Source: Bacteroidales bacterium
GTDB taxonomy: Bacteria; Bacteroidota; Bacteroidia; Bacteroidales; FEN-979
DNA length: 64,000 nucleotides
NCBI GenBank assembly: GCA_023231065.1
Contig: JALNWE010000007.1
Location: 1 to 64,000, forward strand
Direction: 5' to 3'
A model generated the notes under the pieces. It searched no databases. It was given only the letters and a program-made list of their open reading frames with translations, and was not told the origin of the DNA. The position numbers and the translations under genes were made by a program. Shown in pieces: positions 1-9,800 of this stretch. Position 1 is the stretch's first letter; every line of letters begins with the position of its first letter.

Positions 1-1
1 C

Positions 2-202
2 AAGGTGGTTTCCCGAAAAGATCTTTTATTGGCTATCTGGGGGAGAAACGACTATTTTCTCGGACGCAGCCTCGATGTATTCATCAGCCGCTTGAGAAAG
101 CTCCTTTTATCTGACCCACACATTAAAATTGAAACCATGAGGGGTATTGGATTTTCCCTGAAAGTGGATATGCAGGATTGTGCTATACTGAAGAAACCTT
201 AA
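2..202 (+). CDS. OmpR-type response regulator, C-terminal DNA-binding domain (5' partial)
   Basis: The frame is open to the left edge, so only the last 66 residues of the protein are visible. They match the second half of the winged-helix Trans_reg_C domain: LLLAIWG, the recognition-helix segment with RSLDVFISRLRKLL, and the wing hairpin ending in IETMRGIGFSLKV. In this family the N-terminal receiver domain is phosphorylated by a sensor kinase and the winged helix then binds promoter direct repeats. The receiver and any partner kinase lie outside the window, so the target genes are unknown. A short tail of about 11 residues follows the wing. A GTG at position 5 is an internal codon, because the winged helix is incomplete from there. 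Confidence 0.88.
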   Translation, partial: KVVSRKDLLLAIWGRNDYFLGRSLDVFISRLRKLLLSDPHIKIETMRGIGFSLKVDMQDCAILKKP

Positions 203-468
203 CCGCCAGGTCGCGAAACATCCAATCCACCTCATCCCCTGGCCCTTCACCTCAAGGAAAAGGGGCACCCCGTCTCCAACATCTTCTTAACAACTTATCA
301 ACAATACTTGTCTTATGTCACGGGGAATATTATTTTTACAATAAATTGAGCTGAAGTTATTTTCTCTAGCCGGCCCAATTCGCGTTTAATTGACTTTTTG
401 AAATATATCCCAGCCATTTTTTAGCTGTTAATAGATTTTAAATCAATAGTATAAATAAAAGACAAATC
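203..468. other. Intergenic region upstream of the first T9SS cargo gene
   Basis: An AT-rich stretch of 266 bases with no open frame I can support. It holds the 13-mer TTATCAACAATAC at 295-307, which recurs at 6789-6801 upstream of the related gene at 6885. No exact TAnnTTTG box is visible. Confidence 0.5.
295..307 (+). promoter_or_regulatory. Shared upstream 13-mer TTATCAACAATAC, copy 1
   Basis: The 13-mer lies 174 bases before the start of the 1282-aa T9SS protein. An identical copy at 6789-6801 lies 96 bases before the start of the 1353-aa relative. Function is unknown; it could be a remnant of duplication or a regulator site. Confidence 0.3.
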
Positions 469-3400
469 ATGAAAAAATGTACGCTCAGGGCCATCCTCAT
501 GATGGCTGTATTTTTAGTCAGCTTTCACCTGACCGGGTGGGGGCAAACCATGTTAGCTGCCTGGACATTTGATGTTACACCCGCGGCGCCAAATACCCCG
601 ACAGTAATAACCGCAAATTTAGGAACACAGTTAACATCGACTTTATATGCAGATGGAACCAACGGATCAAGTTCATGGTTATCAACCGAGTCCAGTCCTG
701 AATGGACTACATTTGGCGGGAACATACTCAATGATCCGAGAAGCCCTCAGGTAGCTGGACTCGCTATAGCGTTGGCTAATATGTCAGCAAATGGAAAGAG
801 TATAATTCTGAAATTTTCCATGACGGATTATAAAGATCCCATTTTAACATTTGCCACAAGAGGAACCGCTTCCGGATTTAACAACCATCAATGGGCTTGG
901 AGTATCGATAATATTACATATACTGATTTTGGAATAAATACCGCTATTAATACTTCAACATGGACTCTACAGACTTTAGATATGAGCGCCATCAATGAAT
1001 TGGATAATGTCCCTATAGTCTATATTCGCCTTGTTGTTACGGGAGCCTCTTCTCCATCAGGAAATAACAGACTTGATAATGTTGTTATTAATGCCACTTC
1101 GACTTCAGTTACTCGTGTTGAAACACCTGTTATAAACCCATCTGGCGGCATATATACTACTCCTCAAACGATCACCATGACCTGCGCTACCGATGGGGCT
1201 ACTATCTATTATTCTACCGATGGCCAGCCACCCGATGATGGTTCTACTGAATATGATCCATTGAATCCCCCACAGGTTTCTATCACCACAACCGTTAAAG
1301 CTATTGCTTACAAGACAGGAATGGATCCGAGCCTTGTGGCTACCAATGTTTATCGTTTCCCGGTTGAAGTAGCCGATATGGCCGCGCTGCGGGCGGGACT
1401 GACGGATGGCACAATCTATAAACTTACCGGTGAAGCGATTGTGACCTATGCCCGTTCTTCTACCGGGTTTAATCAAAAGTATATTCAAGATGCCACCGGC
1501 GCCATTTTGATCCATGATCCATCCGGAATTATAACTTCCGCTTATGTCATTGGTGATGGGATGACTGGAATTACCGGAACCCTTACGTTATATAACAGCT
1601 TATTGGAATTAATACCGGTATTTGATCCGGGAACAGCTACCTCGACAGGAAATCCCATTGTCCCGGAAGTAAAGACTCTGGGGAACCTTACTTCAGCCGA
1701 CCAGTCTAAACTTGTTTCGATCAGTACTGTATCTTTCGATGCTCCGGTAGGTAATTTTGCTACCGGTACAAACTATACAATCAGTGATCCCAGTAAATCC
1801 GCGGGTGTTTTCCGTACAATTTTTTCGGAATCTGATTACATCGAGACACTAATCCCGGCTGAACCAAAAAATATGGTTGCCCTTGTGGGACAATTTGATA
1901 CCGAGATGCAGATTACCCCCCGTAACCTCGCGGACATTACCCCGGTAGCTTCGCCAAGTATTACCATCAACCCGGCTACCCTGAGCGGGTTTACTTATAT
2001 AGTGGGAGGAGGGCCTTCCGGATCGCAATCGTCTTCCCTTTCCGGCTCGAACCTTACCCCGGCTTCCGGATCGATTACCGTGACAGGATCGGCCGATTAC
2101 GAGGTCTCTTCTGATAACAGCGCTTTCGGGAGCGCTGCAACTTTTGCATACGCCGGAGGGACGCTTGCCCCCGTACCGGTTTATACCCGGTTGAAATCGG
2201 GGCTCAGCGTCGGAACTTATAATGAGACAGTTGTTGTAACAGGCGGAGGCGCTTCTGACCGCTCATTGACCTGCGAGGGAACGGTATCCCCTGGTATTAC
2301 CACCTACACCTGGTCGGGCGCTGATGGTGGATCCTGGGTAACTCCTACAAACTGGACGCCGACCCGCACCACGCCGGCGGCCACAGATATTCTCCGGTTT
2401 ACCGATGGATCGACCAAAACCGTTACCGGTGTTATCACTGAAACCATCGGAAGATTACTCTTTTCAAACAATACCAGCGTTAACCTGCAAAGTGGGGCAG
2501 TTGCTACGCTTACGATCAATGGCGGGACAGGGGATGACCTGAGCGTCCCGGCAGGTTGCGCCCTGAACCTTAATGCTGTAAATGCCATTACCATTGCCCT
2601 GGCCACAGGGGCGAACGGGAGTATCAGCGGCAGCATGGCATTCTCTTCTACCGCCAATACGGCTCATAAATTGACCGCTGTCGATGCCGGGGCAATTACA
2701 TTTTCCAGCGGGTCGGCCTTTACTGCCGGCGCCTTTTTATCGGGTAACCCATTTGGAACCACCAACCTGAATTCAGTGGTGTTTTCTTCCGGTTCAACTT
2801 ATATCTACATCGCTGGCAGCAATCCTTTCGGAGCAGGTCAGCCGAACAGCGTGGTTGTTTTCCAGACCGGAAGCCTCTTCAAACTCATGTCGAACAGCAC
2901 CCCGGCCTTTTCAGGAAGAACTTACGCCAATTTTGAACTGGATGCTACGGGAGCCGTTGCAAGTCCTTCCGGAGCAAATCCATTTTCTATTGACAACCTG
3001 ACCGTTACAAATGGCACCCTGAACATCAACATGACCGGTACGCCAGGCCATTCCATCAAGGGAAATATTCATGTAGCTTCCACCGGAACTTTGAATTTCA
3101 ATCCTGCATCAGCTGGGACGGTGCTTTTAAATGGGACAACATTACAGACTATTTCGGGTGAAGGCGCCATTTCGACCAATGCCAATTCAACAATCGGGAT
3201 CTCCAATGCTTCTGGCGTTGTTTTGAACAATTCCGCCGTTACCCTCAACGGTGCACTCGCCCTGACCAATGGCCTTCTTACCCTTGGAGATAACAACCTT
3301 ACGCTGGGACCTGCCGCGACGATTAGCGGAACGCCCTCGGCTACAAATATGATCGTTGCCACTGGGACCGGTGAACTCCGGAAAGGATTTTCTGGCGCCG

Positions 3401-4317
3401 GGGCCTTTACTTTTCCGGTTGGCAGCAATAGCCCCTCTCCCGAATATTCCCCGGTGACCCTGGATTTTACTAACGGGGCCTTTACTGACGCTTATGCAGG
3501 GGTAAACCTGAAGAATGTCAAGTACCCTTCTGATCCCAACAACCTGAACTATGTTAAACGTTATTGGAAATTATCGCAAAACGGGATCGCCGGGTTCACC
3601 TGTAATGCCATGTTCCAGTACCTCCCCGGAGATGTAACCGGCTACGAAGACAGGATCAACTGCGCGCGGGTTGACGTTACGCCTTATATTGCATACAGTC
3701 CGGCCAATACGGCCCTGCACCAGCTTACGGCTTCCGGTCTCACTGACCTTGGCATCTTTACAGGCACCATGGTTGTACCCGAGAACCAGGACATCGGAAA
3801 CGTGACAATCGGTTCCGGGACCACTACCTGTTATAATGCCAAACAGACCATTACGGTCGGCGGGCAGAATGGGCCCTTCCTGGTCCAGGATGGCGGCAGC
3901 GTTACCATGATCGCCGGACTGAATATTCTTTTCCTTCCGGGTACAAAGGTAGGATCAGGCGGTTATTTATCAGCTTATATAACCCAGACCGAAACTTATT
4001 GCGGGGCTAAGTCCGCAACCATACCGGAACCGGAAACCAAAGCGATTGCGGTCACCACCTTACAATCTAACCATTCCACTTTCAGGGTTTATCCCAATCC
4101 GACCAGCGGGTCTTTTACCCTCGATATGAGCGGTACGGATCCCTCTCAAAAGGTGAATGTGGAAATTTACCGGATGACCGGCGAACCCGTTCTGAAAGAA
4201 ACCCTTACTGGGGAATCCCAACATCAATACAACCTTGGTGACCAGCCAACCGGCATTTATATTCTCCGGATCCTGAATACCGAAATGGCGGGAACCATAA
4301 AGATCATCAGGCAATAA
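469..4317 (+). CDS. Large secreted mosaic protein with T9SS type A sorting domain
   Basis: 1282 aa, starting MKKCTLRAILMMAVF with a signal peptide that ends near GWGQ. Domains in order: a beta-rich N-terminal region with an anchor-like jelly-roll look (about 25-215); a chitobiase C-terminal-like domain with GGIYTTPQ and TIYYSTDG (about 227-297); an OB-fold-like segment (about 302-490) resembling domains of Bacteroidota surface proteins; an Ig-like domain (about 500-608); a low-complexity beta-rich module (612-915); a second beta module (947-1110); a Cys-bounded module (1121-1180); and the sorting domain starting at FRVYPNPTSGSF. The family route is export by Sec, then T9SS crossing of the outer membrane with removal of the C-terminal domain. 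No catalytic motif is seen, so an adhesin or matrix role is only a guess. The 612-915 module is shared with the 6885 gene and 947-1282 with the 11359 gene. Confidence 0.8.
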   Translation: MKKCTLRAILMMAVFLVSFHLTGWGQTMLAAWTFDVTPAAPNTPTVITANLGTQLTSTLYADGTNGSSSWLSTESSPEWTTFGGNILNDPRSPQVAGLAIALANMSANGKSIILKFSMTDYKDPILTFATRGTASGFNNHQWAWSIDNITYTDFGINTAINTSTWTLQTLDMSAINELDNVPIVYIRLVVTGASSPSGNNRLDNVVINATSTSVTRVETPVINPSGGIYTTPQTITMTCATDGATIYYSTDGQPPDDGSTEYDPLNPPQVSITTTVKAIAYKTGMDPSLVATNVYRFPVEVADMAALRAGLTDGTIYKLTGEAIVTYARSSTGFNQKYIQDATGAILIHDPSGIITSAYVIGDGMTGITGTLTLYNSLLELIPVFDPGTATSTGNPIVPEVKTLGNLTSADQSKLVSISTVSFDAPVGNFATGTNYTISDPSKSAGVFRTIFSESDYIETLIPAEPKNMVALVGQFDTEMQITPRNLADITPVASPSITINPATLSGFTYIVGGGPSGSQSSSLSGSNLTPASGSITVTGSADYEVSSDNSAFGSAATFAYAGGTLAPVPVYTRLKSGLSVGTYNETVVVTGGGASDRSLTCEGTVSPGITTYTWSGADGGSWVTPTNWTPTRTTPAATDILRFTDGSTKTVTGVITETIGRLLFSNNTSVNLQSGAVATLTINGGTGDDLSVPAGCALNLNAVNAITIALATGANGSISGSMAFSSTANTAHKLTAVDAGAITFSSGSAFTAGAFLSGNPFGTTNLNSVVFSSGSTYIYIAGSNPFGAGQPNSVVVFQTGSLFKLMSNSTPAFSGRTYANFELDATGAVASPSGANPFSIDNLTVTNGTLNINMTGTPGHSIKGNIHVASTGTLNFNPASAGTVLLNGTTLQTISGEGAISTNANSTIGISNASGVVLNNSAVTLNGALALTNGLLTLGDNNLTLGPAATISGTPSATNMIVATGTGELRKGFSGAGAFTFPVGSNSPSPEYSPVTLDFTNGAFTDAYAGVNLKNVKYPSDPNNLNYVKRYWKLSQNGIAGFTCNAMFQYLPGDVTGYEDRINCARVDVTPYIAYSPANTALHQLTASGLTDLGIFTGTMVVPENQDIGNVTIGSGTTTCYNAKQTITVGGQNGPFLVQDGGSVTMIAGLNILFLPGTKVGSGGYLSAYITQTETYCGAKSATIPEPETKAIAVTTLQSNHSTFRVYPNPTSGSFTLDMSGTDPSQKVNVEIYRMTGEPVLKETLTGESQHQYNLGDQPTGIYILRILNTEMAGTIKIIRQ

Positions 4318-4323
4318 TTCCAG

Positions 4324-4348
4324 TTTCCCCCGGCTTTTGCCGGGGAAA
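4324..4348 (+). terminator. GC-rich hairpin after the 1282-aa gene
   Basis: CCCCGGC and GCCGGGG pair around a TTTT loop, extended by TTT/AAA after one bulged C. It starts 7 bases after the stop codon, as expected for a transcript end. Confidence 0.6.
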
Positions 4349-4384
4349 ATGAATCCAGGCACGGAGTTTTGGCTTCCGGCTGGC

Positions 4385-4421
4385 AAAAAGAGGCTGTCAC
4401 AAAAGGATGGCCTCTTTTTTT
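4385..4421 (+). terminator. Intrinsic terminator with U-tract
   Basis: AAAAAGAGGC at 4385-4394 pairs with GCCTCTTTTT at 4410-4419 across a 15-base loop, with further T residues after it. This is the classic stem plus T-run and the second terminator-like element behind the first large gene. Confidence 0.75.
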
Positions 4422-4450
4422 ATTGCATCTACAAAAAATTTTCCCCTGAC

Positions 4451-4483
4451 CGTATTACTTTTTGACCCTCTTCCCGATTAAGC
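4451..4483 (+). promoter_or_regulatory. Duplicated 33-bp upstream element, copy 1
   Basis: Begins CGTATTACTTTTTG and ends GATTAAGC. A copy matching at about 27 of 33 positions is at 5963-5995. Each copy lies at a similar distance (116 and 109 bases) before the start of a different gene. The TA...TTTG core resembles the -7 box with one extra base. Confidence 0.45.
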
Positions 4484-4566
4484 TGGATAAACAGCCAGCG
4501 GGCCCATCTACCCCATACTTATCCTTTCAGGAGTTCATTTGCCCGATGGCGTTCATTCAGGCAGCT

Positions 4567-5844
4567 ATGAAAAAGATGTTCCTGTGCATGGCCTTTATAT
4601 CGGCCATTGCCATCTCCGCGAGGGGCCAACTCCTGCTGGAAGAAAATTTCGATTACACGGTAGGCGATCCGGTCACCGCCCACGGCTGGGTTACCCATTC
4701 GGGAAACTCCAACATCATCAAGGTCGCGCCCATGACGATGGGTTGGACGGGATATCCTCCCTCGGGTATTGGAAACGAGACCAAACTGGTCAAAAGCGGT
4801 GAAGATATCAACCATGTTTTTGCGTCCCGGACGTCGGGGAATGTTTATGTTGCTTTCCTGGTCAGGGTCCTGAGCGCCACCATCACCGGCGATTTTTTCC
4901 TTCATCTTGGGAAAAATCCGATGGGGTCCTCTTATAAAGGGAAAGTCTTTGTACGAAGGGATGGCGGCAACCATTTGTCGTTCGGCATTGCGCAGTCCAC
5001 CAGCGTGACGGCCATGATCATGTACAGCCCTTTTATCTATTCCCTGAATACCGCCTGCCTGATGGTACTGAAATATTCTATCCTGCCGGGCGCTGGAAAT
5101 GATATTGCCGCCTTGTTCATCAACCCGGATGTGAATTTACCGGAACCCATAAATCCCCTGACCAGCTGCGATACCCCTTCAGATCCGTCGGAGATCGGGT
5201 CGGTGGCATTGCGGCAGGGAGGGATATCGTCCGGACCAGTTGTTGACCTGGATGGCATCCGGGTGGGGTTGGGCTGGGAGGACCTGTTTTCGGGGGTACC
5301 CGCACAACTGACCGTAACCGGTACTGTTGCAGCAAGCCAGACGGTCTGTCGCGATGCCACACTGACGATAACGGTTGCCGGTGAAGGGGCCTGCTTTACC
5401 GTGGCAAGTGGAGGAGTTGTCACCCTGATCGCGGGACAGGATATCAGATTCCTGAACGGAACGCGGGTGAATTCCGGTGGGCAGTTGTCGGCTTTTATTA
5501 CCAACACAGGAAATTATTGTGAACCGGTAACGGTCCCATTGGTCGCTTTAAGTAAGGAAGAGGATAAATTGTATCCATCTCAGGACAACTCCTGGTCCTG
5601 CTCAGTCTTTCCCAATCCGGCAACAGGGTTCATTACCGGTACGGTAAATGGTCCCGGAGTGCCAGAAAAAGGATGCCGCGGGGAGTTTAGTATTTATACC
5701 CTGACCGGGCAAATGGTCCTCCGGCAAAGGATGGAAGAAAATAAATTTCATCTGGACATCCGGGATTGGCCAGACGGAATTTATTTGTTGAGTATCAGGA
5801 TTGGAAACCACAAGGAGATATATAAAATCGTAAAGATGGATTGA
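4567..5844 (+). CDS. Secreted protein with T9SS type A sorting domain
   Basis: 425 aa from the ATG at 4567, chosen because it opens a good signal peptide (MKKMFLCMAFISAIAIS... ending at RGQ); the frame is open about 35 codons further upstream from a TTG, but that extension is not signal-like. The first about 240 residues look like a jelly-roll or concanavalin-like fold (LLEENFDYTVGDPV, then GWVTHSG); no active-site motif is evident. Residues about 259-317 are the Cys-bounded beta module (ITVAGEG, GGVVTLIAGQDIRF, NSGGQLSAFI, NYC) shared with three neighbours. The C-terminus is the sorting domain (VFPNPATGF ... DGIYLLSI). Probably exported to the cell surface by T9SS. Its upstream element is duplicated before the next gene. 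Confidence 0.75.
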   Translation: MKKMFLCMAFISAIAISARGQLLLEENFDYTVGDPVTAHGWVTHSGNSNIIKVAPMTMGWTGYPPSGIGNETKLVKSGEDINHVFASRTSGNVYVAFLVRVLSATITGDFFLHLGKNPMGSSYKGKVFVRRDGGNHLSFGIAQSTSVTAMIMYSPFIYSLNTACLMVLKYSILPGAGNDIAALFINPDVNLPEPINPLTSCDTPSDPSEIGSVALRQGGISSGPVVDLDGIRVGLGWEDLFSGVPAQLTVTGTVAASQTVCRDATLTITVAGEGACFTVASGGVVTLIAGQDIRFLNGTRVNSGGQLSAFITNTGNYCEPVTVPLVALSKEEDKLYPSQDNSWSCSVFPNPATGFITGTVNGPGVPEKGCRGEFSIYTLTGQMVLRQRMEENKFHLDIRDWPDGIYLLSIRIGNHKEIYKIVKMD

Positions 5845-5962
5845 AGGCTAATCCCATATCCCATTATGGCCCTTTTCCAGGGGGGGCAGGATCGCCGGAA
5901 TGGGGGGACGGTATAGCCGGGATGTACAAAAAAGACCAGACTGAAAAAAAATTATTAACAAA

Positions 5963-5995
5963 CGTATTACTTTTTGCCTGGTTTCCTGATTAAGC
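5963..5995 (+). promoter_or_regulatory. Duplicated 33-bp upstream element, copy 2
   Basis: Same 14-base start and 8-base end as the element at 4451-4483, 109 bases before the ORF6N gene. The inner bases differ, which suggests that the flanks are the conserved functional parts. Confidence 0.45.
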
Positions 5996-6071
5996 ATAAA
6001 AGTCATCAGGCAGAGTGAAGGGGAATAACCCCCGGGAACCTGCCGCATTTCTTAACTAAAAAATTAAAAAA

Positions 6072-6485
6072 ATGAACGCTTTTGATCTTTTCAACAAGTA
6101 CGAACAGGAGATGATGTTGCAAGTCTATCATGTTCAGGGACAGACCGCCCTTTTAGATTCAGATGTGGCCAACTTATTTGGAGTGGAGATCCGGAACCTG
6201 ACGCAAACCGTAATGAGGTTCCGGGACCGTTTTCCTCGTAATTTCATGATAGAGCTAAGCGGTAAGGAACTGGAAGAATACCGGGGAACGCTGGAATCGT
6301 CCAGGGCAGGAAAAATAAAAGACCGCGATTCGGTCATGGCATTCACCACCCAGGGCCTGCTGATGTTGGTCTTCGTGTTAAAATGTCCAATGGCGGAATT
6401 CGTGAGCATCTATTTTGCTGAAATCGCCAGCAAATACATTGATTTCCTAAACCAAAACAGGGAATCGCTTTTTACAAATAATTAA
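6072..6485 (+). CDS. ORF6N domain-containing protein
   Basis: 137 aa. Residues about 13-110 match the ORF6N domain (VYHVQGQTALLDSDVANLFG, then RFRDRFPRNFMIEL), a DNA-binding domain of the KilA-N/Bro type seen in phage antirepressors and in many free-standing Bacteroidota genes. The usual family spelling is a beta hairpin, then an LDxDLAxLYGV helix, then an RFPxDFMFxL segment; all are visible here. The C-terminal half (GLLMLVFVLKCPMAEFVSIYF) is hydrophobic and helical. At 137 aa it is near the short end for the family. No other phage-like gene is nearby, so this looks like a lone accessory regulator. It shares its upstream element with the secreted protein before it. Confidence 0.75.
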   Translation: MNAFDLFNKYEQEMMLQVYHVQGQTALLDSDVANLFGVEIRNLTQTVMRFRDRFPRNFMIELSGKELEEYRGTLESSRAGKIKDRDSVMAFTTQGLLMLVFVLKCPMAEFVSIYFAEIASKYIDFLNQNRESLFTNN

Positions 6486-6555
6486 GAAATCCCTCAGGTT
6501 GTCGAGGCCTAAGTGGTGTGTTTTCATAGATTGGTTGATTTTTCACCCTCCTCAG

Positions 6556-6605
6556 GGCCCACCCCATCCTTCCCTTTAAACCGGAATGGATTTGGGGTGG
6601 GGGCC
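6556..6605. terminator. GC-rich imperfect hairpin after the ORF6N gene
   Basis: GGCCCACCCCATCC at 6556-6569 pairs with GGATTTGGGGTGGGGGCC at 6588-6605, with two small bulges. No T-run follows, so it is a structure-based terminator candidate only. Confidence 0.4.
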
Positions 6606-6788
6606 GCAGGGGGTGGTATGGGAACAGAGAAAAATGAAATATGTTGAAATAAAACGATTACCTGGAAAACTCCGGCAACAACAAGCCGGGTAACTAAAAA
6701 CACCCGTTTCTGATGATGAAAAATCTTTAAATGACCATGCTAATATAAATGCCAGGACTTTAATGTCTCATAATTAGGAAATTAAAAG

Positions 6789-6801
6789 TTATCAACAATA
6801 C
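6789..6801 (+). promoter_or_regulatory. Shared upstream 13-mer TTATCAACAATAC, copy 2
   Basis: Identical to 295-307. Both copies precede the two T9SS genes that share a 300-residue beta module. Confidence 0.3.
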
Positions 6802-6884
6802 AGTTTTTTTTACCATAGATAAACCTGATATTATTAGTTTAGCTGCTTAAATCATAGACGATTATAAATTTTAAAGTATTAAAT

Positions 6885-9800
6885 ATGAAAAAGATCATTT
6901 TACTCCTGGTGTTGAGCCTTGGATTAAATTATTGGGGGTGGGGACAGAAAACAGCTTCGGCAACAGTTAATTCAAGACCATCTTACATCGACCTTTCTTC
7001 AGCAACAGCTGAAGGGGCAGTATTAATGACTTGCGCTGGATACTCACAGGATGATGCTAGATATAGGCTTTATAATGGAAGTAATCAATACTATTGCTGG
7101 GATGCTACAACATCTACTTATATTTCTTCGACATCGTATAGTTCTGGACCTCGAATACCGGGCACGCCATCCACCTCAAGTACTTTTTGGATTGTATTTC
7201 AACGCGGGAACAATAATGCCACTACCGCTTCTTACCGTGATCGTTTAGGCTCTGGTTATTCAACAAATTATCAAACAGTTGCCTTACCTGCTGCAACAAG
7301 CATTTTGGTCTCTTTTACTTTAAGCGGAAATTTTATAGGTACTGGAAATTATAGTACAGATGTAAAAAGAGTTGTACTAGCGTATAATGGCAGTTCTATA
7401 TTAGTCAGTGCAGCTTCGACCGCTTTAACTACTGGAGCATTTTCAGTTGTTTGTCCGAATACTGAAACAATAACTAAGATTGAGATTAGAGCTATTGATA
7501 ATTCTTTGATTACTTCATTGACAGGAACTTGGAACTCAACCACAAATTTGGGGTATTTCTCAGCTCCTACTACTCAAGCATCAAATATTACTTTCAGTGG
7601 CATTTCCACTACAGGAATGATCCCCTCATGGACAAATGGAGATGGGAGTAAGCGTATTGTTATTATGAATACGTCTAATAGCTTTACTGATCCTACTGAT
7701 GGGACTGATCCATCGGCAAACCCCGTCTATGGTGGTAGTGGTGAACAGGTTGTTTATAACAATTCATCAAACACTGTGACGATTTCAGGGCTTACGGCTA
7801 GCACAACATATTGGTTCAGGGTCTATGAATATAATGGTAGCGGGGTAACCACAAAATATCTTGTTACGACAGCAACAGGGAATCCTATTAGCCAGGCAAC
7901 AAATGGGAGTGTTTCTGTGCCCACAATTATATCTCCAACAGCAACCACAATTTCAAATAATAGTGCGACATTAGGAGGGAATATCACTTTAGACGGTGGA
8001 GATGCAATTACAACCCGTGGAACGGTTTGGAATACATCATCAGGGGTATTAGTTACAGATAATCCCTTGGCAGAAGGGGGAGCTGCAACGGGTGTATTTT
8101 CACATTCCCGCTCCTCATTACCAGCTAAAACATTAATTTATTATAAAGCTTATGCCACCAATAGCATAGGAACTTCCTTAACTGATGAATCAAGTTTTTA
8201 TACTCTTGCCGATGAACCATCTGACCATGTTACTGGTTTTGCCGCTGCTTCAGGTGGAACAACAAGTATTAACCTCAGCTGGACCGGGACGGCTACCGGT
8301 GCCGATGGGTATATTATCCTCCAAAAGGTAGGGGGTACCGCACCAACCGGTACACCATCAGATGCCACAGCATATATTGTTGGAAATACTATTGGAGATG
8401 GAACCGTCGCTGCTATTGTCACTAATGGAGCGCAAACATCACAGTCAATTTCCGGGCTCACGCCTATTACACAATATTCATTTACAATTATGCCTTATGC
8501 CTGGGATGCAACAAATGCCCAAACATACAATTACCGGACTTCGGCAACTATCCCAAGTGCCAGCGCAACAACAGACGAACCGTCTGCGACAGCTTATACC
8601 TGGAATGTTGCCTCAGGCAACTGGAATACTTCCGCAAGCTGGACTCCTGAAAGAACAACTCCTGCGGCAAATGATATCTTAGTGTTTGATGGCTCAATAC
8701 AAGCTACTCCTACTGTTACACTTGATTTTACTTCCCCTCAAAGCATTGGGCGCTTAAGAATAATTAATAATGCCTCCGTTACTTTCGGTACTTCTGCTGA
8801 GACAAGAACATTAAATATTGGTTATACCGGCGCCTCATCCCCTCAACTGGAAGTTGGCTCAGGCTCAACACTAACAGTAAGCGCAGTAAATGCTATAACT
8901 GTAAATGTACTCACCGGGTTTACCGGTAACATTTCTGGCAACATTATTTACCAAAATGCCGCCCATAGGCTTACCGCAATTGACGCCAGTGGAATTACGT
9001 TCAATAATGGTGGCGTGTTTACGGCTGGTACTTCATTCACCGGCTCTCCATTTGGTAGCGGTACAGGAAATTCTGTCATATTCTCAAGTGGTTCTACATA
9101 TGTCCAGCAAGCAGGAAGTAATCCATTTGCTGCGACGACTGCCATTGTTACTTTCCAAACAGGCAGTTTGTTCCGTTTGGAGGGTAACCTAACTCCGTCT
9201 TTTTCTGGTAGAACTTATGCGAATTTTGAACTCAATTATAATGGGCCCATTTCGGCATCAGGTGCTTTGGCTGTTCTAATTGATAATTTAACAATAACAC
9301 AGGGGACTTTTAATTTTAATGTATCCGGAACTCCTGGCCATTCAATTAATGGAAATATTTATGTTGCATCAGGAGCAACTTTGACCTTTTCTCCGAGTTC
9401 GGCAGGGTCTGTTACCCTAAACGGAAGCGCAACCCAAACTATTTCAGGGGATGGCACACTCAGCACCAGCGGTAATTCCACCCTTGTGATCAACAATACT
9501 GTTGTTACGAATAAAAATATCACCTTTGGGGGAAATCTCACCATCAATTCCAGTAAGTCATTTACAATCAATGCCGGAAAGAATGTTACAGTTTCAGGGA
9601 CACTCACAAACACTGAAAACTCCGGCCTCGTTATCAAATCGGGAGGCTCACTGAAACAGAATACCGGATCGGTGCCGGCTACAGTCGAACGTGATATAAC
9701 CGCCTGGTCTGACGCTACTCATGGCTGGCATTTTATTTCATCTCCGGTTGCCGAACAGGCCGTTGATCCTTCCTTCACGGACCCTACTCCTGTTAATTAC

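Larger units (their letters stand above)
6486..6884. other. 399-bp intergenic region
   Basis: The first part carries a GC-rich hairpin (6556-6605). The second part is AT-rich and is the leader of the 1353-aa gene, with the shared 13-mer at 6789-6801. No supported open frame and no exact TAnnTTTG box. Confidence 0.5.

Noticed and set aside
295..307. DnaA box/origin (TTATCAACA resembles TTATCCACA)
   Set aside because: A single copy in each of two leaders, with no cluster, no dnaA or dnaN and no AT-rich unwinding element that stands out.
6072..6485. Prophage remnant around the ORF6N gene
   Set aside because: No integrase, capsid, lysis or other phage-like gene is nearby; ORF6N genes are common as lone genes in this phylum.
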